From Solibacillus palustris (lineage in GTDB: Bacteria > Bacillota > Bacilli > Bacillales_A > Planococcaceae), in NCBI RefSeq assembly GCF_022549215.1, contig NZ_JAKZFC010000008.1, positions 62,001-126,000 of the forward strand: a stretch of 64,000 bases of DNA. Direction: 5' to 3'. The notes under the pieces are model-generated. The model did no database searches, was not told where the DNA came from, and saw only the letters and a program-made list of their open reading frames with translations. Below, piece after piece: positions 25,735 to 33,966 of the stretch; within the stretch, counting starts at the first letter, position 1; the number at the start of each line of letters is the position of its first letter. Position numbers and translations under genes: made by a program.

Positions 25735-26091
25735 TTGGTTGAACGTGTTATCGCAACCGAAGAAGCATTGCAGCTAATCGACAAGTTAAAAGTTCGTCAT
25801 GGTCCCATTATGTTTCATCAATCAGGTGGCTGTTGTGATGGCTCGTCACCGATGTGTTATCCTGATGGGGATTTAATTGTTGGGAAACAAGATATTTTAT
25901 TAGGCCATCTTGGTGGCAGCCCATTTTATATGCACAAAAATCAATATGATTATTGGAAACATACACAAATTATTATTGATGTTGTGGATGGACGGGGCGG
26001 GATGTTTTCGCTTGAAGGTGTGGAAGGGAAGCGTTTTTTATCTAGATCTCGGGCATTTTCTAAAGAAGAGCTAGAGCAACTATCATCGTAA
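25735..26091 (+). CDS. DUF779 family protein, partner of the aldehyde dehydrogenase
   Basis: A 118-residue protein of DUF779, identified by HGPIMFHQSGGCCDGSSPMCY (in part) near residue 25, a Cys-rich segment that may bind a metal or carry redox-active thiols. It starts 20 bases after the aldehyde dehydrogenase at a TTG with a GAGGAGGTG ribosome-binding site, so the pair is an operon. The family is repeatedly found next to acetaldehyde dehydrogenases, but its role is not known. Terminator follows. Confidence 0.85.
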   Translation: MVERVIATEEALQLIDKLKVRHGPIMFHQSGGCCDGSSPMCYPDGDLIVGKQDILLGHLGGSPFYMHKNQYDYWKHTQIIIDVVDGRGGMFSLEGVEGKRFLSRSRAFSKEELEQLSS

Positions 26092-26097
26092 ATTACG

Positions 26098-26130
26098 AAA
26101 AGGCTATGCGATTTTGCATAGTCTTTTTTC
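26098..26130 (+). terminator. Terminator of the aldehyde dehydrogenase-DUF779 operon
   Basis: A 12-bp stem (26098-26109 with 26116-26127, one wobble) with loop GATTTT ends in a T run. Confidence 0.85.
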
Positions 26131-26175
26131 ATGGCAAAAAATTAGGCGTATAATGAATCGTAGGAGTGTGAAGCT

Positions 26176-27150
26176 ATGGACAAGAATCATTTTATAACAA
26201 GCCTTCAGCAAAACTATGAAAGAATGTCACTATTTTTTAATGCAGACATGACACCTGCCATTAAAGTGCCGCTAGCCGTGCAATATTCATTTTCACGTGA
26301 AACGTTTCATGGTATGCAATATGAAGCACAAATGAAAAACTTGCAACGAAAAGCTGTAAAACAATCGCTAATCGAATTCTTTTCTAATGTATCGACAAAA
26401 TCGGTTCTAAGCTATAAAGTAGCGGTGCATCTGATTTTACATGATCAAACCGAGCAAGAAATTCAGCGTATAGCGCAAAATGAGCGTTATCTTGAAGCAG
26501 CGGGTTTTGCAAGCAGCACCTATCAATCCATTGCCGCGCTGTTTTTAATCGATGAAGCACATGCTAAGCGTGCCAAGCAGTTACATAGTGAGATGAAAAG
26601 GCAGCATCAATTTTTGACTGGTAAAGATGATATTCCGTATGCGGTTTTATTAACGAGAGAGCAAGCAGATGCTAAGTTACAAGGTCAGACGATGCGTCGT
26701 TATTATGATGCGCTTATACAACAAGACTTTAAGCGCGGTGATGCACTACAAGCGATGACACAGTTATTAACGATGTATGATGTACAGTTTGAGCCATTGT
26801 TAATAGATTATGTTGTTGCGATTCGAGCACATTTAAAAAGGGAAAACATAAAGGTGCGACGTAATTTTTATCCATTTATTGCGATGCTTGCACTGACACG
26901 CGCGAATGAGGATGTGCTTAGTGATGTTGTGATGCTGAATAATGAACTGAAGCAGCTGAGCATGTTTGCGTTAGAGCCCTCGCTCGCTTTGATGACGGCA
27001 ACACAGTTTGTGCTACAGCAATTGATTGAAAACGATCAGCTTCAACAATTCAATGACAGCTTATTGTTTTTACAGGCATTAAATATGAGTGATTTTTTAC
27101 ATGATGCAGGCTTTACGATAGCATTTAATATTTTTGATTTATTCATTTAA
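26176..27150 (+). CDS. DUF4003 family protein
   Basis: This 324-residue protein matches the pattern of DUF4003, an alpha-helical family of Bacillales: N-terminal NYERMSLFFNADMTPAIKV, LSYKVAVHLIL and the repeated AAGFASSTYQSIAALFL and DDIPYAVLLT segments. It has no signal peptide or membrane segment and no known catalytic motif. It is followed by an aldehyde dehydrogenase gene after 14 bases, so the two are probably cotranscribed. Function unknown. Confidence 0.75.
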   Translation: MDKNHFITSLQQNYERMSLFFNADMTPAIKVPLAVQYSFSRETFHGMQYEAQMKNLQRKAVKQSLIEFFSNVSTKSVLSYKVAVHLILHDQTEQEIQRIAQNERYLEAAGFASSTYQSIAALFLIDEAHAKRAKQLHSEMKRQHQFLTGKDDIPYAVLLTREQADAKLQGQTMRRYYDALIQQDFKRGDALQAMTQLLTMYDVQFEPLLIDYVVAIRAHLKRENIKVRRNFYPFIAMLALTRANEDVLSDVVMLNNELKQLSMFALEPSLALMTATQFVLQQLIENDQLQQFNDSLLFLQALNMSDFLHDAGFTIAFNIFDLFI

Positions 27151-27164
27151 AAGGAGTGAACACG

Positions 27165-28592
27165 ATGCAACAAACGAAACTATGGATTAATGGTGTGTGG
27201 GAACAAACAGCGGAAACGACGGAACTTACGGCACCTTACACAGGAGAGGTTATTGCACAGGTAGCAAAAGCGACGATTTCAGATGTAGAACGTGCGATTG
27301 AAGGAGCACATCAAGCATTTCAGACGTTTCAAAAGATGCCTGCTTATGAGCGTGCAGAAATTTTATATAGAGTAGTAGCCATTATGCGTGAGCGAAAACC
27401 AGAGCTGGCGCAAATCTTAGCAAATGAAGCGGCAAAGCCATTATCAGCGGGGCTGGGTGAATTGGATCGTACCATTGCGACCTATCAATTTGCCGCAGAG
27501 GCCGCAAAAAATTTAATAGGTGAAACTGTGCCAATGGATGCAGCTCCAGGCGCGGCAGATTATATTGGTTATACAAAGCGTGTACCATTAGGCGTTGTTT
27601 CAGCAATTACGCCATTTAACTTTCCATTTAATTTAGTTGCGCATAAATTAGGTCCAGCATTTGCGGTCGGCAATACGGTAGTATTAAAACCAGCATCACA
27701 AACACCAATAAGCGGGCTTGTTATGGCGGAAATTTTTAAGGAAGCCGGCTTACCTGATGGTGCACTACAAATTGTCACAGGCAGTGGGGCTGAGTTAAGC
27801 GATACATTAGTAACGCACCCACTGGTTAAAAAAGTGACGTTTACAGGTAGTGGTGCGGTAGGGTTAAAAATAAAAGAAAAAGTAGGGTTACGTAAAATCA
27901 CATTAGAGCTCGGTTCGAATGCGGGCGTCATTGTCGAGCCGTCAACAGAACTCGATAAAATGATGAAACGTTGTGTTGGTGGAGCATTTGGCTTTGCGGG
28001 ACAAGTATGTATTTCTCTTCAACGCATTTATGTACACAGCGCAATCTATGAAGAGTTTACAAAAAAGTTTGTAGAAGAAACGGAGAAATTAGTTGTTGGT
28101 GACCCGTTTGACGCAAACATTGATATCAGTGCGATGATTCACCCAAATGAGGTAGCCCGTATAAAAAACTGGATTGAAGAAGCAAAGATACAAGGGGCAC
28201 AAGTCGCAACAGGTGCTGAATTTACAGAACGCACATGTACGCCGACTGTCATGGTAAACGTAAAGCCAACTATGAAAATTGTTTGTGAAGAAACATTTGC
28301 ACCGGTTGTATCCATTGTTCCTTACGACACACTCGATGAAGCAATTGCATTTGTGAATGATACCGAACTCGCACTAAATGCGGGAATTTATACAAATAAT
28401 TTAATGGATGCATTAAAAGCAGCAGATGAACTGCAAGCAGGCGCGGTTATTATTAATGATATTCCAACATTCCGAACAGATAATATGCCGTATGGCGGTG
28501 TGAAAATGAGTGGTTATGGTAAAGAAGGTATTAAATATGCAGTGGAAGAAATGACTGACTTAAAATTGATTGCTATGAAGCGAAATATTTAA
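27165..28592 (+). CDS. Aldehyde dehydrogenase family protein
   Basis: A 475-residue NAD(P)-dependent aldehyde dehydrogenase distinct from the one at 24170. It has the cofactor segment AITPFNFPFNLVAHKLGPA, the base Glu in LELGSNAGVIVE and catalytic Cys282 in AGQVCISLQR; the pattern fits the lactaldehyde/succinate-semialdehyde dehydrogenase group, which is not resolved further here. The GTG at 27156 lies within the AAGGAG region, so ATG 27165 with 8-base spacing is taken as start. Shares a unit with the DUF4003 gene. Confidence 0.88.
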   Translation: MQQTKLWINGVWEQTAETTELTAPYTGEVIAQVAKATISDVERAIEGAHQAFQTFQKMPAYERAEILYRVVAIMRERKPELAQILANEAAKPLSAGLGELDRTIATYQFAAEAAKNLIGETVPMDAAPGAADYIGYTKRVPLGVVSAITPFNFPFNLVAHKLGPAFAVGNTVVLKPASQTPISGLVMAEIFKEAGLPDGALQIVTGSGAELSDTLVTHPLVKKVTFTGSGAVGLKIKEKVGLRKITLELGSNAGVIVEPSTELDKMMKRCVGGAFGFAGQVCISLQRIYVHSAIYEEFTKKFVEETEKLVVGDPFDANIDISAMIHPNEVARIKNWIEEAKIQGAQVATGAEFTERTCTPTVMVNVKPTMKIVCEETFAPVVSIVPYDTLDEAIAFVNDTELALNAGIYTNNLMDALKAADELQAGAVIINDIPTFRTDNMPYGGVKMSGYGKEGIKYAVEEMTDLKLIAMKRNI

Positions 28593-28659
28593 TCTTCGTA
28601 CTAGTACACCATTGACTAAAAATAGTAACATGGAGAGTAGACAAGAAAGGTGGAGCATT

Positions 28660-29148
28660 ATGAAAAAGACCTATCCAATGAGTTATTCTAAGGCAAATCA
28701 AACGCGATTAGTTTTACCTCCTGATACGAACCACCATCATTCGATTTTCGGTGGTAGGGTTTTAGCATATATCGATGAAGTAGCCGCTATCGCAGCAATG
28801 AAGCATTCACAGGGGGAAGTAGTAACAGCTTCTTTTGACTCTGTAGATTTTGTCTCATCTGCTTATGCTGGTGATGTGATTGAACTTGAAGCAATGGTAA
28901 CAGGTACAGGGCGTACATCGATGGAAGTGTATGTCCGTGTAGTATCGCGTAACGTTAAAACGGGGGCGAAAAAGCTAACAACCGAGTCATTCGTAACGAT
29001 GGTCGCAATTGATGAAGAGGGATCTCCAAAAGAAGTGCCAGGTGTTGAACCGGAAAATGATTTTGAGCGTCATTTATTTGAGACTGGGCCAATTCGCCAA
29101 GAGCATCGTAAGCAAAAACGTGCGTTATCAAAAAAACGTCGCGGATAA
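28660..29148 (+). CDS. Acyl-CoA thioesterase, hotdog fold
   Basis: A 162-residue single hotdog-domain protein of the cytosolic acyl-CoA thioester hydrolase (YkhA-like) group. NHHHSIFGGRVLAYIDEVAAIAA carries the catalytic Asp region at about residue 30, and VVTASFDSVDFVSSAYAGD follows. It hydrolyses fatty acyl-CoA to free acid and CoA. The C-terminus is a basic tail (KQKRALSKKRRG). ATG 28660 has AAGGTGG upstream; an in-frame ATG-like start at 28612 would add 16 residues and lacks support. Confidence 0.88.
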   Translation: MKKTYPMSYSKANQTRLVLPPDTNHHHSIFGGRVLAYIDEVAAIAAMKHSQGEVVTASFDSVDFVSSAYAGDVIELEAMVTGTGRTSMEVYVRVVSRNVKTGAKKLTTESFVTMVAIDEEGSPKEVPGVEPENDFERHLFETGPIRQEHRKQKRALSKKRRG

Positions 29149-29158
29149 AATGAAAGGG

Positions 29159-29190
29159 ACTGTGCGAAAAGTAAATACTTTTCGCGCAGT
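29159..29190 (+). terminator. Hairpin after the thioesterase gene
   Basis: A 15-bp stem (from ACTGTGCGAAAAGTA, with one wobble) and a very short loop lies 10 bp after the stop codon, without a T run. It is likely a 3'-end stabilising or termination hairpin. Confidence 0.5.
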
Positions 29191-29269
29191 GCTTCGTTCG
29201 TGTATTAATTATCCGCTGCAGGCGGTGCTTCTGCGGTGGTCGAAATAAGATTTCCACCATCCTCGGCGC

Positions 29270-29312
29270 AAAGGGGGTGTCCCAGAATCACTTCTCGGAC
29301 ACCCCCTTTTGG
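29270..29312. terminator. Bidirectional terminator
   Basis: A perfect 13-bp G/C-rich stem (29270-29282 with 29297-29309) stands between the thioesterase gene and the convergent hemAT gene, with A and T tracts on each side. Confidence 0.85.
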
Positions 29313-29314
29313 TA

Positions 29315-30628
29315 TTAGTCATGTAATTCATGTACGATGTGTAACAGCGAATCGGACGATGTTGAAACTAGGTTTGTCGTATGCGTAAGACCTGTAATAA
29401 CGGATGTAATGGAGTGAATGTCTTCGTTTGTATTTTCGTATTGTGTTTTAATACCTGATACAGCTTCTGTAATCGATGTGAACGAATCGGCCAAACTTTT
29501 TTGTGTATCGACGCTCATTTTTACTTGCTCGTCTACGCTTGAAACAGAATCTGACATTTGTGAAATATTAACTTCCGTTTCTTTAATTAAATGCGACACG
29601 TTTTGTACGGCGTTTTTCGTTTCTTCTGCTAGTTTTCGAACTTCATCGGCTACGACAGCAAAGCCTTTACCGTGTTCGCCGGCACGCGCAGCTTCAATCG
29701 AGGCATTTAACGCTAATAAGTTTGTTTGGTCGGCAATGCCTGTTACGAGTCCAACAATATCAGCAATTTTCTGAGAAGACTGACGTAGCATAACCATCGA
29801 CGTTTCGAGTGTATCAACGCGGTCTAAAATGGTTGTCATAATGGCCGTTTGATTGACTAAATACGTTGTGCCTGTCATTGATTTTTCTTCCGTTTCGGCA
29901 ACTAAGTGTAGTCCTTCTTTTGTATTCGTCGCAATTTCCTCGGATTGATTGACGATTTCCTGTAGCGAGCTATTTGTTTCATCACTAATAAGATTGAGTT
30001 CCTGAGCAGTTGTTTGAATACGGTCGATTAAACGCATCTTAATATTTTCTGCCTCTGTACGAATGCGCTGTTCTTCAATTTCATATGCTTCGATTACGAG
30101 TTGTTGCTCAAAGTTAATCATTTTAGAAAAGGCATTAACTGCTTTTGCCATATCATGTGAGGACATATCAATTTTTTCGATAAATAAAATAAACGTACTC
30201 ATCAATGATTGGAATGAAGCAATATACCATTTTGACTTCAAGCCAATACGTACATGGACTTGGGCGATAGTTTGGCGTTCCATTATGTAATTAGAATCAA
30301 TTTTACATTTAAAAATACCTTCTAAATGTCGGTGGAGCGTAATTTTTAGACGCTCAATTTGTGTTGTATGTTTAATAATATTCACTAATTCTGGACTGAG
30401 TGTTACAGCTGCATAAAATTGTTCTACCATAACTGGAATGATCTCTGGTGCATAGGGCTCTAACTGCTTAATAATAGCTAAGTCTTCGGTTGTTAAATTC
30501 AATAATTGTAGTTGCTTATTTAAGTCAGGATAATTTGAAACGTCTAAATGTATTTCATGAGAATATTTCGCGCTATCAAAAAAAGACTGATTTGAAACTT
30601 TCGATGATTTCGAAAACCAACTTACCAT
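29315..30628 (-). CDS. hemAT: Heme-based aerotaxis transducer HemAT (globin-coupled methyl-accepting protein)
   Basis: A 437-residue soluble chemotaxis receptor. The N-terminal 180 residues form a globin-like sensor: the proximal heme ligand is His125 in [14 protein letters not shown], as in B. subtilis HemAT. The C-terminal part is an MCP signalling domain with the hairpin tip [21 protein letters not shown] and [10 protein letters not shown], which contacts CheA and CheW. There are no membrane segments. It senses oxygen and steers swimming. ATG 30628 has GAGGA at 5 bases; ATG 30640 has no ribosome-binding site. Confidence 0.93.
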   Translation of the reverse strand: MVSWFSKSSKVSNQSFFDSAKYSHEIHLDVSNYPDLNKQLQLLNLTTEDLAIIKQLEPYAPEIIPVMVEQFYAAVTLSPELVNIIKHTTQIERLKITLHRHLEGIFKCKIDSNYIMERQTIAQVHVRIGLKSKWYIASFQSLMSTFILFIEKIDMSSHDMAKAVNAFSKMINFEQQLVIEAYEIEEQRIRTEAENIKMRLIDRIQTTAQELNLISDETNSSLQEIVNQSEEIATNTKEGLHLVAETEEKSMTGTTYLVNQTAIMTTILDRVDTLETSMVMLRQSSQKIADIVGLVTGIADQTNLLALNASIEAARAGEHGKGFAVVADEVRKLAEETKNAVQNVSHLIKETEVNISQMSDSVSSVDEQVKMSVDTQKSLADSFTSITEAVSGIKTQYENTNEDIHSITSVITGLTHTTNLVSTSSDSLLHIVHELHD

Positions 30629-30777
30629 AGTATTCCTCATTTCGTATTTTTTACATATTCATATTTTACTATTTTTTGAATGAGTTATCAGTAATATTTT
30701 AGTATAAATTCTATATTTGACTAAATTTGTATTTCTATTTTGTACGATGTATTATAAATAATAGATAAAGGTGCTAT

Positions 30778-31000
30778 CAATTACGTCTCGGTGTAATTGA
30801 GTCCAGATTATTTTCGGGTTTGCTCGAATAATTCCTCTAAAGATCTGTGACATCCACGGAGCAATAATTTAATTCAGTCGAGAATTAGTCTATCACTGAA
30901 TTGAAGGAAATACTTTACATTCTCGCCCCTCATATAGAAGTAGGGGACTTTTGTACCTGTTGCTTTTCTTATGGTACAAAAAGAATTTGCCAAAGCAAGT
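30778..31000 (-). repeat. Intergenic repeat, family 1, copy B
   Basis: A 223-bp copy in reverse orientation. The terminal hairpin (30778-30799), the A/T-rich arms with CTCTAAAGATCTGTGACATCC, and the left module (30930-31000) with CCCCT/AGGGG hairpin and GGTACA arms are present, but the central two-hairpin core is replaced by unrelated sequence. The gap 30629-31028 is otherwise the AT-rich upstream region of hemAT. Confidence 0.7.
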
Positions 31001-31028
31001 AAAATTATTAGAAAAGGACGTTGTAAAA

Positions 31029-31241
31029 ATGAAGTTTCATAAAGGGCGTTTGAAGTTTGTGTTGCCGATTTCTTTAGGGGTTGCTATTGCTTCTTACATT
31101 ATGTTAGCAAATAAATTCCAAGAAGTAGCAAGTCGTGATCGGATATTCATCGTTATTGGTGCAACAATTTTAACAGCGGTTATTGCGTATTTTTTATTCC
31201 CGCAAGAGGGCGATAATCCAAATGATCGAGGGCCATATTAA
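31029..31241 (+). CDS. Small membrane protein, hypothetical
   Basis: A 70-residue protein with two hydrophobic segments (about residues 10-27 and 40-57) separated by a charged loop with SRDRIF, and a polar tail EGDNPNDRGPY. It has an AAAGGACG ribosome-binding site and its own terminator, so it is probably expressed. It begins only 28 bases after a family 1 repeat, whose end may provide its promoter. No family is recognised. Confidence 0.65.
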   Translation: MKFHKGRLKFVLPISLGVAIASYIMLANKFQEVASRDRIFIVIGATILTAVIAYFLFPQEGDNPNDRGPY

Positions 31242-31260
31242 CACGTACATAGTTTTTAAT

Positions 31261-31292
31261 AATCTTAGGTATGGCAACCTAAGATTTTTTTT
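31261..31292 (+). terminator. Intrinsic terminator of the small membrane protein gene
   Basis: A perfect 10-bp stem (31261-31270 with 31277-31286) and eight T. Confidence 0.9.
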
Positions 31293-31359
31293 AGTTTGTG
31301 AAACTTTTACAACCGTCAAGCGTAAATAAGATAACAAAACAAAGTGAGGTTGATTGTAA

Positions 31360-31665
31360 ATGGAGTCTAAATGGTCAAAGATTATTATCCATGCGAGTGC
31401 GTTTTTCGCGCCGTTTATAGTGCCGATTCTATTTTTCCTAATAAGTTCTGAAGATGAAGTAAAACGTATAGCAATGCAAGCGTTATTATTCCAAGTAGTA
31501 TTTGGTGTTTTAATTGCCATTGCGGGCGTGTTATCGTTCGTGTTAATTGGATTACCATTCTTCTTAATATTTATAGCAATCTTTTGGATTGCTCCAATCA
31601 TTGGCATTGTCAAAGCTTTATCAGACAAAAATTGGAATTATCCAATTGTAGGTCGCTGGATTTAA
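31360..31665 (+). CDS. DUF4870 domain membrane protein
   Basis: A 101-residue protein with three hydrophobic segments and the DUF4870 pattern: HASAFFAPFIVPILFFL, EVKRIAMQALLFQV and a final IAPIIGIVKALSDKNWNYP. Members are small inner-membrane proteins of unknown function, often called Tic20-like. The ATG follows AAAGTGAGG. It sits alone before the ctsR promoter, closed by a terminator. Confidence 0.8.
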   Translation: MESKWSKIIIHASAFFAPFIVPILFFLISSEDEVKRIAMQALLFQVVFGVLIAIAGVLSFVLIGLPFFLIFIAIFWIAPIIGIVKALSDKNWNYPIVGRWI

Positions 31666-31690
31666 TTTGATTCAGCGGGGTATGGATTAA

Positions 31691-31726
31691 AAGGCTGTGG
31701 GGAAAAAGTTCCCCGCAGCTTTTTTA
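31691..31726 (+). terminator. Intrinsic terminator of the DUF4870 gene
   Basis: A 13-bp stem around GGCTGTGGGGA and TCCCCGCAGCT (31691-31703 with about 31710-31723) followed by T. Confidence 0.85.
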
Positions 31727-31781
31727 CATTTTTGGGGATTTATTTGAAGTGATTAGGGAAAAGTATTTTGAGAGTGATTAT

Positions 31782-31829
31782 TTGAATTCAAAAAACAGCT
31801 ATTGTATATTTAAGTCAAAGATAGTCAAA
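31782..31829 (+). promoter_or_regulatory. Promoter and CtsR operator of the clpC operon
   Basis: TTGAAT (31782-31787), a 17-base spacer and TATATT (31805-31810) make a sigma-A promoter. Immediately after the -10 box the tandem heptads AGTCAAA (31813-31819) and AGTCAAA (31823-31829), spaced by GAT, match the CtsR consensus GGTCAAANANRGTCAAA. CtsR bound here would cover the start site and repress its own operon until heat or other protein stress releases it. Confidence 0.85.
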
Positions 31830-31855
31830 GTCAGTTGTTGAGAGGTGAGGACAGC

Positions 31856-32320
31856 ATGAGGAATATATCTGACATAATTGAAGGGTATTTGAAGGAAGTT
31901 ATTGAATTAGATGGAAAAGGACATATTGAAATAAAGCGTAATGAATTAGCGAAGCAGTTTGCTTGTGCACCTTCACAAATCAATTACGTCATTAATACAC
32001 GTTTTACGACAGAGCACGGTTATTTTGTAGAAAGTAAGCGTGGTGGTGGGGGCTATATTCGGATTTTGCGTGTAACGATCCACTCAAAGAAAAACTTATT
32101 AGACGAAATGGAAGAGCAAATTGGTGAAACGATTGCACAAGCAAACGCGGAACGCATACTTTATCGTTTATTAGACGAAGATATTGTAAGTGAACGAGAG
32201 GCAAGTATTATGAGAGCTGCACTAGATCGTACAACATTACGACTAGGTTTACCAATCCGTGATGAAGTGCGAGCCCGCTTATTGCACGCGATGCTACAAA
32301 CGATTTCTTTTGAAAAATAG
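31856..32320 (+). CDS. ctsR: Transcriptional repressor CtsR
   Basis: A 154-residue repressor of class III heat-shock genes (clpC, clpP, clpE). The winged helix-turn-helix lies in residues about 25-65 with FACAPSQINYVINTRFTTEHGY, and the glycine-rich heat-sensing wing SKRGGGGYIRI follows; the C-terminal half is the dimer and McsB-contact region. The ATG at 31856 has GAGGTGAGG upstream; a TTG-type start 21 bases earlier lacks one. First gene of ctsR-mcsA-mcsB-clpC, under a visible CtsR operator. Confidence 0.96.
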   Translation: MRNISDIIEGYLKEVIELDGKGHIEIKRNELAKQFACAPSQINYVINTRFTTEHGYFVESKRGGGGYIRILRVTIHSKKNLLDEMEEQIGETIAQANAERILYRLLDEDIVSEREASIMRAALDRTTLRLGLPIRDEVRARLLHAMLQTISFEK

Positions 32321-32332
32321 AGGTGTTTTATC

Positions 32333-32869
32333 ATGATATGTGAACATTGCAAACAACGCCATGCCAATGTAACGGTGACACAAATACAAAACGGTCAACA
32401 GATGGAGCGACATTATTGCGACGTGTGTGCTGCACAGTATCATCCGTTTCAATTTGAAATGAAAGAAGAGCCCGCATCATTACAGCAGCTCATGACGAAC
32501 TGGTTTAATTTTGTGCCAATCTTAAAAAAAGAAAATGTAGCGGGGAGCACGGCAAAAACAAAAGCGTGCCCAACGTGTGGCAATACGTATCGTCAGTTTT
32601 TAAAGCAAGTAAAATTCGGTTGTGGTGATTGTTACAAAACATTCAGTGAACAGCTACCACAATTACTAGAAAAAATCCAAGCAGGTACGAAGCATGTAGG
32701 CTATGTTGAAGAAACGCACTTAAAAGAAAAAATCAATCAGCAAATAAGTGAACTTCGCACATTGCAACAGCAAGCTATTACAGAAGAACGTTTTGAAGAT
32801 GCTGCAAAATTACGTGATGACATTCGAGCACTCGAAAGTAAAGTCGAGCAAGGAGAGGAACATGCATGA
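32333..32869 (+). CDS. mcsA: Protein-arginine kinase activator McsA
   Basis: A 178-residue zinc-binding protein. Four CxxC pairs are visible: Cys3/Cys6, Cys29/Cys32, then CPTCG and CGDC around residues 80-100; the C-terminus holds a UVR domain (EERFEDAAKLRDDIRALE). McsA activates the arginine kinase McsB and takes part in delivering proteins to ClpC. Its stop codon overlaps the ATG of mcsB by four bases. Confidence 0.95.
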   Translation: MICEHCKQRHANVTVTQIQNGQQMERHYCDVCAAQYHPFQFEMKEEPASLQQLMTNWFNFVPILKKENVAGSTAKTKACPTCGNTYRQFLKQVKFGCGDCYKTFSEQLPQLLEKIQAGTKHVGYVEETHLKEKINQQISELRTLQQQAITEERFEDAAKLRDDIRALESKVEQGEEHA

Positions 32870-33966
32870 ACATTGAGCATTTTTTAACGAATGCCAATCC
32901 AAGTTGGATGCAATACGAAAGCGATTCAGATATCGTCATTAGTACGCGCATTCGACTTGCTCGAAATATTGCGAACGTTCGATTTCCAATTAGCTTTACA
33001 GAACAAGATGCCGAACAAATAGAACACCAGTTAATGAATGCATTATTAGCGATAAATCGTGAGAATCCAAACCGATTTTCGTATTTTAAAGTGAAAGATA
33101 TGCCGCATTTACAGCGCCAAATATTAGTTGAAAAGCATTTAATCAGCCCGAATTTAGCGCGTCGTCAAAAAATTGGGGCGTTTTTTTTAACAGAAGACGA
33201 GTCGATTAGCATATTAGTAAATGAAGAAGACCATATTCGTATTCAAAGTTTGGCACAGGGGATGAATTTGCAGCAAGCATATGCAGAAGCCAAAAAAGTA
33301 GACCGCTACTTAAGTAAGTCTATTGCTTACGCTTATGAAGATCGTTATGGCTATTTAACAAGCTGTCCTACGAATGTTGGAACCGGTTTACGTGCTTCGG
33401 TAATGCTCCATTTACCTGTGTTAACAATGACCAAACAGATGAATGCATTAATTCAAATGATGACAAGATTAGGAATGGTCGTAAGGGGTATATATGGGGA
33501 AGGTAGTGATAATTTGGGTAATGTTTACCAAATATCTAACCAAATCACTTTAGGGAAATCCGAAGAAGTTATTTTGCAGGAACTTGAAAAAGTTGTCGAG
33601 CAAATTATTCAAAAAGAGCAATTAGCCCGCAAAAATTTACTGTTGCGTGCACCTGCTGTTTTAGAAGACCGTTTAAGTCGTTCGCTAGGTACGCTAAAAT
33701 ATGCCAAAATTTTAACGAGCGAGGAAGCGGCAAGTTGTTTATCGAATGTGCGTCTTGGAGTAAGTTTAGGATTACTTGAACCAATCTCACAGCGCAAGTT
33801 AAATGAATGTATGTTAATTATGCAACCAGGGCTTATTCAGCAGTATGCCGGAGCGACACTTCAGTCAACTGAACGTGATATGTACCGCGCAAAGCTATTA
33901 CAAGAAAAATTGAATGAACAAACAAGTAATAATGGGGAAAAAGGAGAGGATTCTTATGATGTTTAA
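32866..33966 (+). CDS. mcsB: Protein-arginine kinase McsB
   Basis: A 366-residue member of the phosphagen (ATP:guanido) kinase family that phosphorylates arginines in proteins, marking them for ClpCP degradation, and inactivates CtsR. The kinase signature [16 protein letters not shown] is at about residues 26-41, and [22 protein letters not shown] carries the active-site Cys of this family. It overlaps mcsA by four bases and clpC by eleven, so expression of the three is tightly coupled. Confidence 0.95.
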   Translation: MNIEHFLTNANPSWMQYESDSDIVISTRIRLARNIANVRFPISFTEQDAEQIEHQLMNALLAINRENPNRFSYFKVKDMPHLQRQILVEKHLISPNLARRQKIGAFFLTEDESISILVNEEDHIRIQSLAQGMNLQQAYAEAKKVDRYLSKSIAYAYEDRYGYLTSCPTNVGTGLRASVMLHLPVLTMTKQMNALIQMMTRLGMVVRGIYGEGSDNLGNVYQISNQITLGKSEEVILQELEKVVEQIIQKEQLARKNLLLRAPAVLEDRLSRSLGTLKYAKILTSEEAASCLSNVRLGVSLGLLEPISQRKLNECMLIMQPGLIQQYAGATLQSTERDMYRAKLLQEKLNEQTSNNGEKGEDSYDV

